Below, piece by piece: positions 43,530 to 53,614 of a stretch of 64,000 nucleotides of DNA (positions are counted from its first letter, which is position 1; each line of letters opens with the position of its first letter). The notes beneath the pieces were generated by a model. That model did no database searches and was not told where the DNA came from. It saw only the letters and a list, made by a program, of their open reading frames with translations. Both the position numbers and the translations under genes were made by a program. The stretch is taken from NCBI RefSeq assembly GCF_000426765.1, contig NZ_AUFZ01000017.1, forward strand, positions 124,001-188,000, given 5' to 3'. Source of the stretch: Vibrio litoralis DSM 17657. GTDB lineage: Bacteria > Pseudomonadota > Gammaproteobacteria > Enterobacterales > Vibrionaceae.

Positions 43530-43724
43530 CTAGTCTTCTTCTATCAACTTATAGATGATAAACAAAGATAGCTCTAGTAATAAGCCAAGTACCACTGTCA
43601 TCACTGCAAACCAGTTATTGGTTGTATCAAAAATCGCAATCCCATGCAGGATCATCTGGATACCAACATAACCACCCACCACTACAGCAATTAAGATCTG
43701 CAAAATCTGTACAAAACGTGGCAT
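43530..43724 (-). CDS. Small two-helix membrane protein, hypothetical
   Basis: A 64-residue protein with two hydrophobic helices (about 5-28 and 38-60) and an acidic end (KLIEED). GGAGA lies about 6 bases upstream of the start, and a clear terminator follows, so expression is likely. I do not recognise the family. Confidence 0.7.
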   Translation of the reverse strand: MPRFVQILQILIAVVVGGYVGIQMILHGIAIFDTTNNWFAVMTVVLGLLLELSLFIIYKLIEED

Positions 43725-43876
43725 AAAATCTCCTAAATATTCAGCCTGTTATATTGAAACTATAATCAATTTAGCGCCATTAGTCAGGAAAATTTTGCTA
43801 ATAGGTTGAAATAACCTTGTTCAAAAAATAACACGAAGCGTAGCGCATTCGCACCACGCAACTCGTTACCTAGACG

Positions 43877-45394
43877 TTATTTTTCCATTTCAGCAATTTT
43901 TACTTTCCAAGTATCAGGACCGATTTGGTGAGCATTCGCACCAGTTGAATCGACCGCGACGGTAACTGGCATATCTTCGACTTCAAACTCATAAATCGCT
44001 TCCATACCAAGTTCTTCAAACGCGACCACGCGGGCTTTCTTAATCGCTTTCGCCACCAAATAAGCGGCACCACCAACGGCCATTAGATAAACAGACTTGT
44101 GTTTTTTGATAGATTCTACGGTATCCGCGCCACGTTCGGCTTTACCAATCATCCCCATGATGCCGGTTTCTTCTAGCATCATATCGGTGAATTTATCCAT
44201 ACGCGTTGAGGTTGTCGGGCCTGCTGGGCCAACGACTTCATCACCTACCGCATCAACTGGGCCAACGTAGTAGATGAATTTATTTTTAAGGTCGACACCG
44301 TCTGGTAAACCTTCGCCGCTTTGTAGCATACCTTGGATACGTTTATGCGCCGCATCACGACCAGTTAAGATTTTGCCAGATAGCAATACCGTTTCACCAG
44401 TACGCCACTGGAGAACATCTTCTTTAGTGATCGTATCTAGGTTAACTCGACGAGTATTTTCGCCCGCTTCCCAAGTGATTTGAGGCCAATCTTCTAATTT
44501 TGGTGGGGTTAATTCTGCAGGGCCAGAACCATCAAGCGTGAAATGTACGTGACGAGTTGCCGCACAGTTTGGAATTAAGCAAACTGGTTTAGAAGCGGCG
44601 TGCGTTGGCGCGGTTTTGATTTTTACATCCACAACGGTGGTTAAACCGCCAAGACCTTGCGCGCCAATACCCAGTTTATTCACTCGGTTAAAGATATCTA
44701 AACGTAGTTCTTCTTCCGCATTTTGTGGGCCGCGTTCAATCAATTCATGGATATCAATGTGTTCCATCAAAGATTCTTTTGCCAATACCGCCGCTTTTTC
44801 AGCCGTACCACCAATTCCTATGCCTAGCATACCCGGTGGACACCAACCCGCGCCCATCGCCGGTAGCGTTTTCTCTACCCATTCTGCAATATCATCGGAT
44901 GGATTTAGCATCACCATTTTGGTTTTATTTTCAGAGCCGCCGCCTTTTGCCGCGATTTGGATCTCTACTTTATTACCCGGCACCATGTTGATGTGTACGA
45001 CACCCGGCGTGTTATCTTTGGTGTTGATACGCTTGCCCGCAGGATCAGAAAGCACGGAGGCGCGCAGTGGATTGTCCGGGTTGGTATAAGCTTGGCGAAT
45101 GCCTTCATCGACCATTTGCTGAACCGTCATATCCGTTTCATCCCAACGAACATCCATACCAATATTGACAAAACACGTCACAATACCGGTATCTTGGCAA
45201 ATCGGACGGTGCCCTTCAGCGGCCATACGAGAGTTAATTAAGATTTGAGCAATCGCATCTTTCGCGGCTTGGCTCTCTTCCTTGTGATAGGCCTTTTCAA
45301 GCGCCTGAATAAAATCCATTGGATGGTAGTACGAAATATATTGGAGAGCGTCAGCCACACTGCTGATCACATCTTGCTTACGAATGACGGTCAT
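43877..45394 (-). CDS. fumA: Class I fumarate hydratase
   Basis: A 505-residue iron-sulfur fumarase (E. coli FumA is 548). Cluster-binding cysteines are visible in CQDTG (about 66), GAGWCPPG (about 183) and IPNCAATRH (about 275). GIGIGGTAEKA and the C-terminal beta-class region (GPVDAVGDEVVGPAGPTTSTRMD) are typical. It interconverts fumarate and malate in the TCA cycle and is normally sensitive to oxygen and superoxide. The symbol could equally be fumB; the sequence does not distinguish them. It is divergent from pabB. Confidence 0.93.
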   Translation of the reverse strand: MTVIRKQDVISSVADALQYISYYHPMDFIQALEKAYHKEESQAAKDAIAQILINSRMAAEGHRPICQDTGIVTCFVNIGMDVRWDETDMTVQQMVDEGIRQAYTNPDNPLRASVLSDPAGKRINTKDNTPGVVHINMVPGNKVEIQIAAKGGGSENKTKMVMLNPSDDIAEWVEKTLPAMGAGWCPPGMLGIGIGGTAEKAAVLAKESLMEHIDIHELIERGPQNAEEELRLDIFNRVNKLGIGAQGLGGLTTVVDVKIKTAPTHAASKPVCLIPNCAATRHVHFTLDGSGPAELTPPKLEDWPQITWEAGENTRRVNLDTITKEDVLQWRTGETVLLSGKILTGRDAAHKRIQGMLQSGEGLPDGVDLKNKFIYYVGPVDAVGDEVVGPAGPTTSTRMDKFTDMMLEETGIMGMIGKAERGADTVESIKKHKSVYLMAVGGAAYLVAKAIKKARVVAFEELGMEAIYEFEVEDMPVTVAVDSTGANAHQIGPDTWKVKIAEMEK

Positions 45395-45621
45395 ACATGC
45401 CTCTACACATTACATTATTATAATTGGAATAAAGACTGGCGATAGTGGATAGTCATAACAGTGACAGTGTCACCCTGATAACCAACAAATCCTTGTTTGG
45501 GCGGGATTTTAACTAAACCAATCAATTACCGATTCACATACATTGCTTAATCTGGAATTATGATACTCTTGCTCAGCATTCGATGCCACGTAACGATTGA
45601 ACCTTTGTCACACTTTATAGA

Positions 45622-47043
45622 ATGAAAAAGCAAAATAATCCCAATATGACTCAAAACAACTCAAGCACACTCCAAGACCGTATAAAGATTAAACACATTC
45701 CTTATGCGGAAGGCTTAGCTAAGCATTATTTTGCTACTATCAAGCATCTACCTTGGGCAATGCTGTTACGCTCAGCCGCAGACGGCCACCCCAATAATCG
45801 CTACGATATTTTAGTGACTAACCCTATTGCCAAGTTACTTACCCATGGCAATGTCACGAGTATTTATCAAAAGACGGATACCAGCGAGTGGCAAATTCAA
45901 AAATCTGAAGATGATCCATTCACACTACTTGCTCACTACCAGCAACAATTACTGCCGGCACAACCAAGCATCGATGATGTCCCTTTCATTGGCGGCGCTT
46001 TAGGTTACTTTGCTTATGATCTAGGTCGTCGTGTCGAACAGATGCCCTCTTTGGCAGAACACGACATTCCCACCGCGGACATGGCCATTGGTTTATATGA
46101 ATGGGCATTTATCGTTGATCATCAATTAAAACAAGCTTATTTCGTTGGGCAGAATATCGAACAGCATCATGCTTGGTTAGAGTCACAACAAAGCCTACCG
46201 ACTAAAGCTTTTGCATTAACCTCTGAGTGGCAATCTAATATGACCAAAGCGTCGTATATTGAAAAATTCAACGCTATTCAAGAATACCTACGCTCGGGAG
46301 ATTGCTATCAAATCAACCTTGCACAGAGATTTAGTGCTGAGTATCAAGGTTCAGAGTGGTTAGCCTACCAAGCGCTGGAACAATCCAATCACGCGCCTTT
46401 TTCTGCGTTTATCCGAACTGATGAAACCATATTAATCAGTATTTCGCCTGAACGCTTTTTAGAACTTAATCAAAACGTGATTGAAACTAAGCCAATCAAA
46501 GGCACTCGCCCACGTTCAAAAGATGCAAAACAAGACAAGCAATTAGCCGAACAACTTAAGAACGCAGAGAAAGATCAAGCAGAAAATTTGATGATTGTCG
46601 ATCTACTACGTAATGATATTGGTCGTGTGGCCAAACCCGGCTCGGTCACCGTGCCTGGGCTATTTGCAATTGAAAGCTTCCCGGCGGTACACCATTTAGT
46701 CAGTACTATCCGTGCTATACTCGATAAAGATCAATGTGGTAGCGATTTACTCCGCGCCTGTTTTCCTGGTGGCTCGATTACTGGCGCGCCAAAAATTCGT
46801 GCGATGGAGATCATCGAAGAATTAGAGCCTCACCGCCGTAATGCTTATTGTGGAAGTATTGGTTACATCAGCCGTTGCGGCCGCATGGATACCAATATCA
46901 CGATCAGAACTTTAGTGGCATACCAGCAGCACCTTTATGCTTGGGCTGGCGGTGGTATTGTTGCCGATAGCGAGGCTGAATCGGAATACCAAGAAACGCT
47001 TGATAAAGTCAGTCGGATTTTGCCAACATTATCCAGCCTGTAA
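45622..47043 (+). CDS. pabB: Aminodeoxychorismate synthase component I
   Basis: A 473-residue PabB that makes 4-amino-4-deoxychorismate from chorismate, for folate. The chorismate-binding core is clear: SGDCYQINLAQRF (about 230-242), ISPERFLELN, ETKPIKGTRPRS (the Lys of the PIKGT motif), DLLRNDIGRVAKPGSV, and FPGGSITGAPKIRAMEII. The N-terminal part contains FIGGALGYFAYDLGRR. The start is uncertain: ATG 45622 and 45646 both lack a good ribosome site. The NUDIX gene follows 37 bases downstream. With folE this is the second folate gene of the window. Confidence 0.93.
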   Translation: MKKQNNPNMTQNNSSTLQDRIKIKHIPYAEGLAKHYFATIKHLPWAMLLRSAADGHPNNRYDILVTNPIAKLLTHGNVTSIYQKTDTSEWQIQKSEDDPFTLLAHYQQQLLPAQPSIDDVPFIGGALGYFAYDLGRRVEQMPSLAEHDIPTADMAIGLYEWAFIVDHQLKQAYFVGQNIEQHHAWLESQQSLPTKAFALTSEWQSNMTKASYIEKFNAIQEYLRSGDCYQINLAQRFSAEYQGSEWLAYQALEQSNHAPFSAFIRTDETILISISPERFLELNQNVIETKPIKGTRPRSKDAKQDKQLAEQLKNAEKDQAENLMIVDLLRNDIGRVAKPGSVTVPGLFAIESFPAVHHLVSTIRAILDKDQCGSDLLRACFPGGSITGAPKIRAMEIIEELEPHRRNAYCGSIGYISRCGRMDTNITIRTLVAYQQHLYAWAGGGIVADSEAESEYQETLDKVSRILPTLSSL

Positions 47044-47080
47044 TCTGTAAACACAGAAAAACCGACAACAAGGAATGTTT

Positions 47081-47761
47081 ATGAAAAAAGAAGATTTACT
47101 CCGTCAGTTTTCATTAAACATTCCTGCTAAATACCAGCCTGAGAGCTTATTACGAGTGGCTCACTTAGACCCTGAAAAGTTAAGAAAAGCGGCGGTTTTG
47201 ATTCCTTGTGTCGATCGTCCTGCAGGTTTATCGGTCATACTGACTAAACGTGCTTCCCATTTAAAAAACCATCCGGGGCAGATTAGTTTCCCCGGTGGTA
47301 AATTCGAATTTTTTGATCACTCACTTGCCGATACTGCGATAAGAGAAGCGCATGAAGAAATTGGTTTACACCCTAGTCAAGTGAACATTTTTGGCCAACT
47401 ACCAGAACTTACTACCATTAGCCGCTTTAATGTTACCCCTTTCATTGCCTTTGTTGATGATGGCTATCAAAGTAAAATTGATAAAAATGAAGTCGATTAT
47501 ATTTTTGAAGTACCTGCGAGTTACTTATTTAATCCCGATAACCTTTACAGTAAAAAGATGCAAATTAAAGGCTCAACGCATCGTATCTTTGCCATCAATT
47601 ATCAAAGACATTTTATATGGGGCGTCACTGCGCAAATCATTCAAGCTTTGCAATCCCAGCTGTCTATTAAAGATCTAGCAAGCTATTCCCCATCATCGAC
47701 CAATAGCCGAATAGTTTCTCAATCAAACCTTCAACAACAATCACTACATTCCGCTGTTTAG
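47081..47761 (+). CDS. nudL: NUDIX hydrolase, CoA pyrophosphatase type (NudL/YeaB)
   Basis: A 226-residue NUDIX protein. ATG 47081 has AAGGA 6 bases upstream, better than ATG 47075. The CoA-specific signature is complete: LTKRASHLKNHPGQISFPGG (about 50-69) followed by DTAIREAHEEIGL. Such enzymes split CoA into phosphopantetheine and adenosine-3',5'-bisphosphate. It is longer than E. coli NudL (192) by a Ser/Gln-rich tail (SSTNSRIVSQSNLQQQS). The pabB-nudL order also occurs in E. coli. Confidence 0.9.
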   Translation: MKKEDLLRQFSLNIPAKYQPESLLRVAHLDPEKLRKAAVLIPCVDRPAGLSVILTKRASHLKNHPGQISFPGGKFEFFDHSLADTAIREAHEEIGLHPSQVNIFGQLPELTTISRFNVTPFIAFVDDGYQSKIDKNEVDYIFEVPASYLFNPDNLYSKKMQIKGSTHRIFAINYQRHFIWGVTAQIIQALQSQLSIKDLASYSPSSTNSRIVSQSNLQQQSLHSAV

Positions 47762-48058
47762 TTAACCATTTTCTTATTTTTACCTGTGAATTAATTTTCA
47801 CATTTCCTTCTTCAGAGATAAGTAGTTTGCTTTAACTGCTGCTCACCATTTAAACAACGCCCAGATTCGCATAAGAATATTCACAACTTCGGATAAGTTT
47901 ATTTAATCTTAGTCGCAGTTTTTTCGTGACACAGCGCATGTTATGAAACACGAACCTCTTGTTACTGAAATAAATTGATATTGATCCTATTTTTATCTCT
48001 AAAAAACGGCATAATCCCCGCCAATTCTTCCTGTTCCCCAAATTTTAGAGAATTAATT

Positions 48059-49318
48059 ATGAATACTAAAACCATTAATGCTGTAGCTGAGGATATTCAA
48101 ACCTCGAGTAAATGGACTTACCAAGATTTTTCTTGGGTACTATCTTTATTTGGCACCGCCGTAGGTGCTGGTGTGTTATTTCTACCTATTAAAGCCGGTG
48201 CTGGTGGCTTCTGGCCATTAGTCATTTTAGCTTTAATTGCTATGCCAATGATTTGGCTTGCTCACAAGGGTTTAGCGCGTTTCGTACTGTCTGCCAAAAA
48301 CCCAAATGCAGATATTACCGATACGGTTGAAGAGCATTTCGGCAAAACGGGCGCAACCATCATTACCTTTGCTTACTTCTTTGCTATCTATCCAATCGTG
48401 CTTATTTATGGCGTAGGCATTACTAATACGGTCGACTCTTTCTTAGTCAACCAACTTGGTTTTGAGTCGATTCCTCGTTGGTTGCTTTCTGGCGCTTTAA
48501 TTAGCTTGATGACTTGTGGAGTTATCTTTGGCAAAGAGCTAATGCTAAAAGTGACCTCACTGATGGTTTATCCTCTTGTGTTCATCTTATTAGCACTATC
48601 TGTTTTTCTTATCCCTGAGTGGAATACTTCAATGGCTGAAGTCACGCCAAACTGGGCTGAAATGCCAAAAATCATTTGGTTAGCTATCCCAATTATCGTA
48701 TTCTCATTCAACCATAGCCCTATCATTAGCCAGTTTGCTAAAGAGCAACGTCGTGTCTACGGTAATGATGCAGTCAAGAAAACCGACATGATCACTGGCG
48801 GTGCAGCAACAATGTTGATGGCATTCGTAATGTTTTTTGTATTCTCTGTTGTGCTTTCTTTAACACCAGAACAACTAGGTCAAGCTCAAGCACAAAACAT
48901 CAGTGTATTGTCTTACTTAGCCAACATTCACTCTTCTCCAATGATTTCTTACCTAGGCCCTATCGTGGCATTTGCCGCAATCACTTCAAGCTACTTTGGT
49001 CACTTCCTTGGTGCTCATGAAGGTTTAGTTGGTCTAGTGAAATCTCGCTCAAAAGCGTCTGAAACAAAGGCTAACAAAATTTCATTACTCTTCATTGTAT
49101 TAACTACATGGGTCATTTCAATCATCAATCCAAGCATCCTCGGTATGATTGAATCTATGGGTGCACCAATGATTGCGGCAATCCTGTTTATTATGCCGGT
49201 TTATGCGATGCGTAAAGTGCCTGCAATGGCGAAGTTTAAGACATCATCTTTTGCACAAATCTTTACAGCTATTTGTGGTGTTGCAGCGATTACTTCTGTA
49301 ATCTACGGCTCCTTCTGA
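48059..49318 (+). CDS. sdaC: Serine/proton symporter SdaC
   Basis: A 419-residue inner-membrane transporter of the HAAAP family with about eleven hydrophobic segments. ATG 48059 is supported by the AGAG site 8 bases upstream and by homology, which begins about here (WTYQDFSWVLSLFGTAVGAGVLFLPI). FSFNHSPIISQFAKEQR and FFGHFLGAHEGL-type (SSYFGHFLGAHEGLVGL) are family motifs. It imports L-serine with protons. The L-serine deaminase gene follows 161 bases downstream, as in E. coli sdaCB, so the two form a serine catabolic unit. Confidence 0.92.
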   Translation: MNTKTINAVAEDIQTSSKWTYQDFSWVLSLFGTAVGAGVLFLPIKAGAGGFWPLVILALIAMPMIWLAHKGLARFVLSAKNPNADITDTVEEHFGKTGATIITFAYFFAIYPIVLIYGVGITNTVDSFLVNQLGFESIPRWLLSGALISLMTCGVIFGKELMLKVTSLMVYPLVFILLALSVFLIPEWNTSMAEVTPNWAEMPKIIWLAIPIIVFSFNHSPIISQFAKEQRRVYGNDAVKKTDMITGGAATMLMAFVMFFVFSVVLSLTPEQLGQAQAQNISVLSYLANIHSSPMISYLGPIVAFAAITSSYFGHFLGAHEGLVGLVKSRSKASETKANKISLLFIVLTTWVISIINPSILGMIESMGAPMIAAILFIMPVYAMRKVPAMAKFKTSSFAQIFTAICGVAAITSVIYGSF

Positions 49319-49440
49319 ACTATGATGCTATCGTTATAAAGAAGTCGACTATAATTTAACTAGTCAATACAAGAAATACAGAATATACACTGTTGAAAAA
49401 TCATAAGCGGCTTACACAGTTAGCTTAGTAATAAAAATTA

Positions 49441-49464
49441 AAGCCCTTTAATATAGAGGGGCTT
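49441..49464 (+). promoter_or_regulatory. Hairpin just upstream of the sdaA ribosome-binding site
   Basis: AAGCCC pairs with GGGCTT (49441-49446, 49459-49464), extended by adjacent bases. The AGAGG ribosome site follows 3-4 bases later. There is no T-run, so it is unlikely to terminate; it may affect translation or RNA stability. Confidence 0.35.
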
Positions 49465-49479
49465 ATCAGAGGTAATAAC

Positions 49480-50841
49480 ATGATCAGTGTTTTTGATATC
49501 TATAAAATTGGTGTTGGTCCATCCAGTTCTCACACGGTTGGTCCTATGAAAGCCGGTAAACTGTTTATCGATGCTCTTAAAGAGCAAGGTAAACTACGTG
49601 ATATTACAAAAATTACTGTCGATGTTTACGGTTCATTATCACTGACAGGGAAAGGTCACCATACTGATATCGCCATCATTATGGGTCTGGCAGGTAACAC
49701 GCCAGAACACGTAGATATTGACGCCATCCCGAGCTTCATGGCTCGTGTTGAACAAACAGAACGCTTACCGGTTGATATGGACAGCCACACTGTTGATTTT
49801 CCAAAAGACGGTGGCATGAACTTCCAAAAGACCAACCTTTCATTACATGAAAATGGCATGACTTTACACGCCTGGATTGGCGATGAGGTGGTTTACACTA
49901 AGACTTACTACTCTATCGGTGGTGGTTTCATTGTTGATGAAGAAAACTTTGGTAAGAAAGTAGAATCGACCTATCAAGTGCCTTACGAGTTTAATACTGC
50001 AACTGAACTTGTTGCTTTATGTAAAGAGCATGGCCTGTCGATCAGTACTTTAGTAATGAAAAACGAAAGTGCTCAATACTCTAAAGAAGAAGTGTGTACC
50101 TATTTCGCCAACATTTGGTCAACCATGCGTGAATGTATGGAAAAAGGCATGAGCACTGAAGGTATTTTGCCTGGACCATTACGTGTCCCTCGCCGCGCGG
50201 CAGCATTGCGCCAGCAGTTAATGACATCATCTAATACTTCTACCGATCCTATGGCTGTGATCGATTGGGTAAATATGTATGCCTTTGCGGTTAATGAAGA
50301 AAATGCGGCAGGTGGCCGAGTGGTTACTGCGCCAACCAATGGTGCATGTGGCATTATTCCAGCGGTACTCGCCTACTACGATAAATTCATTCAGCCAGTC
50401 ACCGAAAAAGACTATATCCGCTACTTCGCCGCTTCTGGTGCAATTGGTGGTTTGTATAAACAAAATGCTTCTATTTCTGGCGCAGAAGTCGGTTGCCAAG
50501 GTGAAGTGGGTGTTGCTTGTTCAATGGCGGCGGCTGGCCTTGCTGAGTTACTAGGTGGTAGCCCAGAGCAAGTGTGTATGGCAGCGGAAATTGGCATGGA
50601 ACACAACTTAGGTTTAACTTGTGACCCTGTCGCGGGTCAAGTACAAGTACCTTGTATCGAGCGTAATGGTATTGCTGCGGTTAAAGCGATTAACTCCACT
50701 CGTATGGCACTACGTCGTTCTTCTGAGCCTCGTGTATCTTTAGATAAAGTTATCGAAACCATGTTAGAAACTGGTAAAGATATGAATGCTAAGTACCGTG
50801 AAACCTCACAAGGCGGTTTAGCGGTTAAAGTGATTTGTTGA
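49480..50841 (+). CDS. sdaA: L-serine ammonia-lyase (serine deaminase)
   Basis: A 453-residue single-chain iron-sulfur L-serine deaminase that yields pyruvate and ammonia. GVGPSSSHTVGPM (about 12-24) opens the N-terminal domain. The C-terminal domain has AAGGRVVTAPTNGACGIIPAV and GCQGEVGVACSMAAAGL. GLTCDPVAGQVQVPCIERN contains cysteines of the [4Fe-4S] cluster. By position it corresponds to E. coli sdaB; vibrio annotations usually say sdaA. It works with the transporter upstream. Confidence 0.95.
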   Translation: MISVFDIYKIGVGPSSSHTVGPMKAGKLFIDALKEQGKLRDITKITVDVYGSLSLTGKGHHTDIAIIMGLAGNTPEHVDIDAIPSFMARVEQTERLPVDMDSHTVDFPKDGGMNFQKTNLSLHENGMTLHAWIGDEVVYTKTYYSIGGGFIVDEENFGKKVESTYQVPYEFNTATELVALCKEHGLSISTLVMKNESAQYSKEEVCTYFANIWSTMRECMEKGMSTEGILPGPLRVPRRAAALRQQLMTSSNTSTDPMAVIDWVNMYAFAVNEENAAGGRVVTAPTNGACGIIPAVLAYYDKFIQPVTEKDYIRYFAASGAIGGLYKQNASISGAEVGCQGEVGVACSMAAAGLAELLGGSPEQVCMAAEIGMEHNLGLTCDPVAGQVQVPCIERNGIAAVKAINSTRMALRRSSEPRVSLDKVIETMLETGKDMNAKYRETSQGGLAVKVIC

Positions 50842-50893
50842 TAACGTTTCTCGTTGCTTGAACGCTTCGCTTTTAGAAAACTCGAAAGCAAAT

Positions 50894-50928
50894 AAAAAGG
50901 TGAGCCAATTATTGGTTCACCTTTTTTT
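50894..50928 (+). terminator. Intrinsic terminator of sdaA
   Basis: A long stem AAAAAGGTGAGCCA/TGGTTCACCTTTTT around ATTAT, with one G-T pair, then further T. Confidence 0.9.
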
Positions 50929-51004
50929 ATGCTTTGTCTTTTAGTACTTCGCTTTCATCCTTATCGAGTAACGAGTAGCAAAGCGGCCGAAAATCGAGCT
51001 TCGG

Positions 51005-51571
51005 CTATTCTTTCTCTTTCGCCTCATCCACTTGTTTCATTAATTCATCTAGGTTTAAAGAAAACGCATAGCTGACAGGCTGTTCAATCGTGAAGGTACA
51101 ATCGTGCTGTTTACCTTTTAAGTGCATCACCACAGGGGCTTTACTGGCGGCTTTTAATTGTTCAGGAGAAATATTCAAAGCAAAGTTTTCATATACGACC
51201 GAATCGGATTTATTTTCAGGCTTATAAACCTCTAGTGGATAATTCTCCCCATTATCATCAAATGCTTTCTCAATGCCGTAAGCACCTTGAGAGGATTTCA
51301 ATCGAACATAAAGCTGAGTTTGTTGATTACCACTTGGATAAACTGAAGTACGATATCGATATCCTAAACCATCCCATTCCGATTCACATTTAGCCCAATA
51401 AGAATCGGTCTGTAAGTCCAAACTACGAGTCATAGAGTCTTGCTTAAGCGTCATATGGTCATTGACATCTTGTGCCGATTTCACTGAAGTGCGATCTCCG
51501 CCAATAGTGGAACAACCCGCTAAAAAACTTGTTGTTAAAATGCTGGTACATAACAGTCGAAAATTCACCAC
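51005..51571 (-). CDS. Lipoprotein of unknown function
   Basis: A 188-residue lipoprotein: signal MVNFRLLCTSILTTSFLAGC with Cys20 as the lipid site. The mature part has two cysteines (KCESEWDG and HDCTFTI) that could form a disulfide, and mainly beta-type sequence (RTSVYPSGNQQTQLYVRLK). The C-terminus is a charged helix. The start is GTG, right after a GGGGGAG site; the second GTG at 51568 is equally possible. I do not recognise the family. It is divergent from asnS; the 299-base gap between them holds the asnS leader and no other gene. Confidence 0.7.
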   Translation of the reverse strand: MVNFRLLCTSILTTSFLAGCSTIGGDRTSVKSAQDVNDHMTLKQDSMTRSLDLQTDSYWAKCESEWDGLGYRYRTSVYPSGNQQTQLYVRLKSSQGAYGIEKAFDDNGENYPLEVYKPENKSDSVVYENFALNISPEQLKAASKAPVVMHLKGKQHDCTFTIEQPVSYAFSLNLDELMKQVDEAKEKE

Positions 51572-51831
51572 TCCCCCTTAATTACTCTCATTTATAGCCA
51601 AATCACTTAGGCATAATTGCCTTCATTGTAGCGCGACTAAAACCAATTTAGCTTGTTTTTTTACGCATATTTTTGGCTACTATCAGTTCAATTTAGAACT
51701 AAAGCGTTAAAAATAGAAATAATTGCACAATAAAGGTTGATGCCAAACCTGTGTTGAGTAATATGTCGAATACTTGTAATAATTTTCTATCGCGCTTAAT
51801 TGATAGTCTATTACACCTAAATTATTAGTTT

Positions 51832-51854
51832 ACACTGCCCTTTTTTTGCAGTGT
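51832..51854 (+). promoter_or_regulatory. Leader hairpin directly upstream of asnS
   Basis: ACACTGC and GCAGTGT (51832-51838, 51848-51854) form a 7-bp stem with a loop of C and T. A short T-run follows and the GGAG ribosome site starts 6 bases further on. It may be a weak attenuator or a structure that affects initiation. Confidence 0.4.
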
Positions 51855-51870
51855 TTTAATGGAGAAAAAA

Positions 51871-53271
51871 ATGACTTACGCGCCTGTAACAGACGTACTA
51901 AGCGGTAAATTAGCCGTAGACAGTGAAATCACTGTTCGTGGTTGGATCCGTACACGTCGTGATTCCAAAGCCGGAATCTCTTTCCTTGCCATTTATGACG
52001 GCTCTTGTTTCGACCCGATTCAGGCCGTGGTCCCTAATGAGTTAAATAATTACAATGATGAAGTCTTAAAGCTAACAACAGGTTGCTCTGTTGAAGTAAC
52101 AGGTAAAATCGTTGAATCTCCAGCTAAAGGTCAAGATTTTGAGCTCGCAGCAACTGCAGTAAAAGTGGTTGGTTGGGTTGAAGATGCTGACACTTACCCA
52201 ATGGCGAAAACACGCCACTCAATTGAGTACTTACGTGAAGTGGCACACCTTCGTCCACGCACCAACGTGATTGGCGCAGTGGCTCGTGTACGTAACTGTT
52301 TATCTCAAGCTATTCACCGTTTTTACCACGAGCAAGGTTTCTTTTGGACTTCAGCGCCACTTATTACAGCTTCTGATGCTGAAGGGGCGGGTGAAATGTT
52401 CCGCGTCTCTACGCTAGATATGGAAAACCTACCTCGCACCGATAAAGGCAATGTTGATTACAACGAAGATTTCTTCGGTAAAGAAACATTCCTAACGGTT
52501 TCTGGCCAATTGAACGCCGAAGCTTACGCGTGTGCTTTAAGCAAGGTTTATACATTCGGCCCGACTTTCCGTGCTGAAAACTCAAACACTAGCCGCCACT
52601 TAGCGGAATTCTGGATGGTTGAGCCTGAAGTTGCTTTCGCGGACTTAGATGATGTAGCAAAACTTGCTGAAGATATGCTGAAGTACGTATTCAAAGCAGT
52701 ACTTGCTGAGCGTCGTGATGACCTTGAGTTCTTTGCTTCACGTATCGATAAAGAAGCGGTCACTCGCCTTGAAAAATTTGTTGAGTCTGACTTTGCACAA
52801 GTGGATTATACTGATGCTATTCAAATCTTGCTAGACTCTGGTCGTGAGTTCGAATTCCCTGTTGAATGGGGCATCGATATGTCTTCTGAGCATGAACGTT
52901 TCCTTGCTGAAGAACACTTCAACGCACCAGTCATCGTTAAGAACTACCCGAAAGATATTAAAGCTTTCTACATGCGTTTAAACGATGACGGTAAAACTGT
53001 TGCGGCAATGGACGTGCTTGCACCAGGTATTGGTGAAATCATTGGTGGTGCACAACGTGAAGAGCGTTTAGATGTACTTGATCAACGTATGATTGCAATG
53101 AACATCGATCCTGAGCATATGTCTTGGTATCGCGATCTACGTCGTTACGGTACTGTACCACACGCTGGTTTCGGTCTTGGTTTTGAGCGTCTTGTTTCTT
53201 ACGTAACGGGTATGGGTAACGTTCGTGACGTGATTCCATTCCCACGTACACCACGTAGCGCTAACTTCTAA
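51871..53271 (+). CDS. asnS: Asparaginyl-tRNA synthetase
   Basis: A 466-residue class II synthetase, the same length as E. coli AsnRS when ATG 51871 is used (GGAG 6 bases upstream). The N-terminal OB domain (about 15-110, [14 protein letters not shown]) binds the anticodon. Catalytic motif 2 ([25 protein letters not shown]) and motif 3 ([10 protein letters not shown]) are plain. It charges tRNA-Asn with asparagine. Monocistronic, with a leader hairpin and a terminator. Confidence 0.97.
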   Translation: MTYAPVTDVLSGKLAVDSEITVRGWIRTRRDSKAGISFLAIYDGSCFDPIQAVVPNELNNYNDEVLKLTTGCSVEVTGKIVESPAKGQDFELAATAVKVVGWVEDADTYPMAKTRHSIEYLREVAHLRPRTNVIGAVARVRNCLSQAIHRFYHEQGFFWTSAPLITASDAEGAGEMFRVSTLDMENLPRTDKGNVDYNEDFFGKETFLTVSGQLNAEAYACALSKVYTFGPTFRAENSNTSRHLAEFWMVEPEVAFADLDDVAKLAEDMLKYVFKAVLAERRDDLEFFASRIDKEAVTRLEKFVESDFAQVDYTDAIQILLDSGREFEFPVEWGIDMSSEHERFLAEEHFNAPVIVKNYPKDIKAFYMRLNDDGKTVAAMDVLAPGIGEIIGGAQREERLDVLDQRMIAMNIDPEHMSWYRDLRRYGTVPHAGFGLGFERLVSYVTGMGNVRDVIPFPRTPRSANF

Positions 53272-53299
53272 TCATTAGAATTTCAGCCTAATAAACGAG

Positions 53300-53330
53300 A
53301 GCCTGCTCAGTTAAAATGAGCAGGCTTTTT
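53300..53330 (+). terminator. Intrinsic terminator of asnS
   Basis: A 10-bp perfect stem AGCCTGCTCA/TGAGCAGGCT (53300-53309, 53317-53326) followed by a T-run. Confidence 0.92.
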
Positions 53331-53614
53331 TATTCCCTACCTCTCTATTCAATTATTATCAATTCAACTTTCTCATCAAGGACTTTACTTTAGCTAATCA
53401 ATCCCCATATAAGCCTCGAAATACTGAAAACGATGTAAATTAACCTGCTTTTTTATCTGATTAACATTTCTTACAAATGATTATATTGCCAGTATTAGGA
53501 AGCTGTGATGTACTAAGCATCCTTAAGCCATAAGAGGTAAATAAAAAAACATATGGACGACCCCTTTAGTCGACTGTACACACACCAAGCTTCCACAACC
53601 TTGGGGGCTGCAAC

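Noticed and set aside
44616..45089. A 157-codon frame antisense to the fumarase gene
   Set aside because: Shadow of a conserved gene; no ribosome site or recognisable domain.
45461..45473. GTGACAGTGTCAC upstream of fumarase and pabB as a CRP site
   Set aside because: The half-sites are 3 bases apart rather than 6; it is a short palindrome with no assignable protein.
53566..53614. A second manganese riboswitch before the YgdQ-type TerC gene
   Set aside because: The leader has small complementary blocks but no GGGGAGTAG or GACCAACGC elements.
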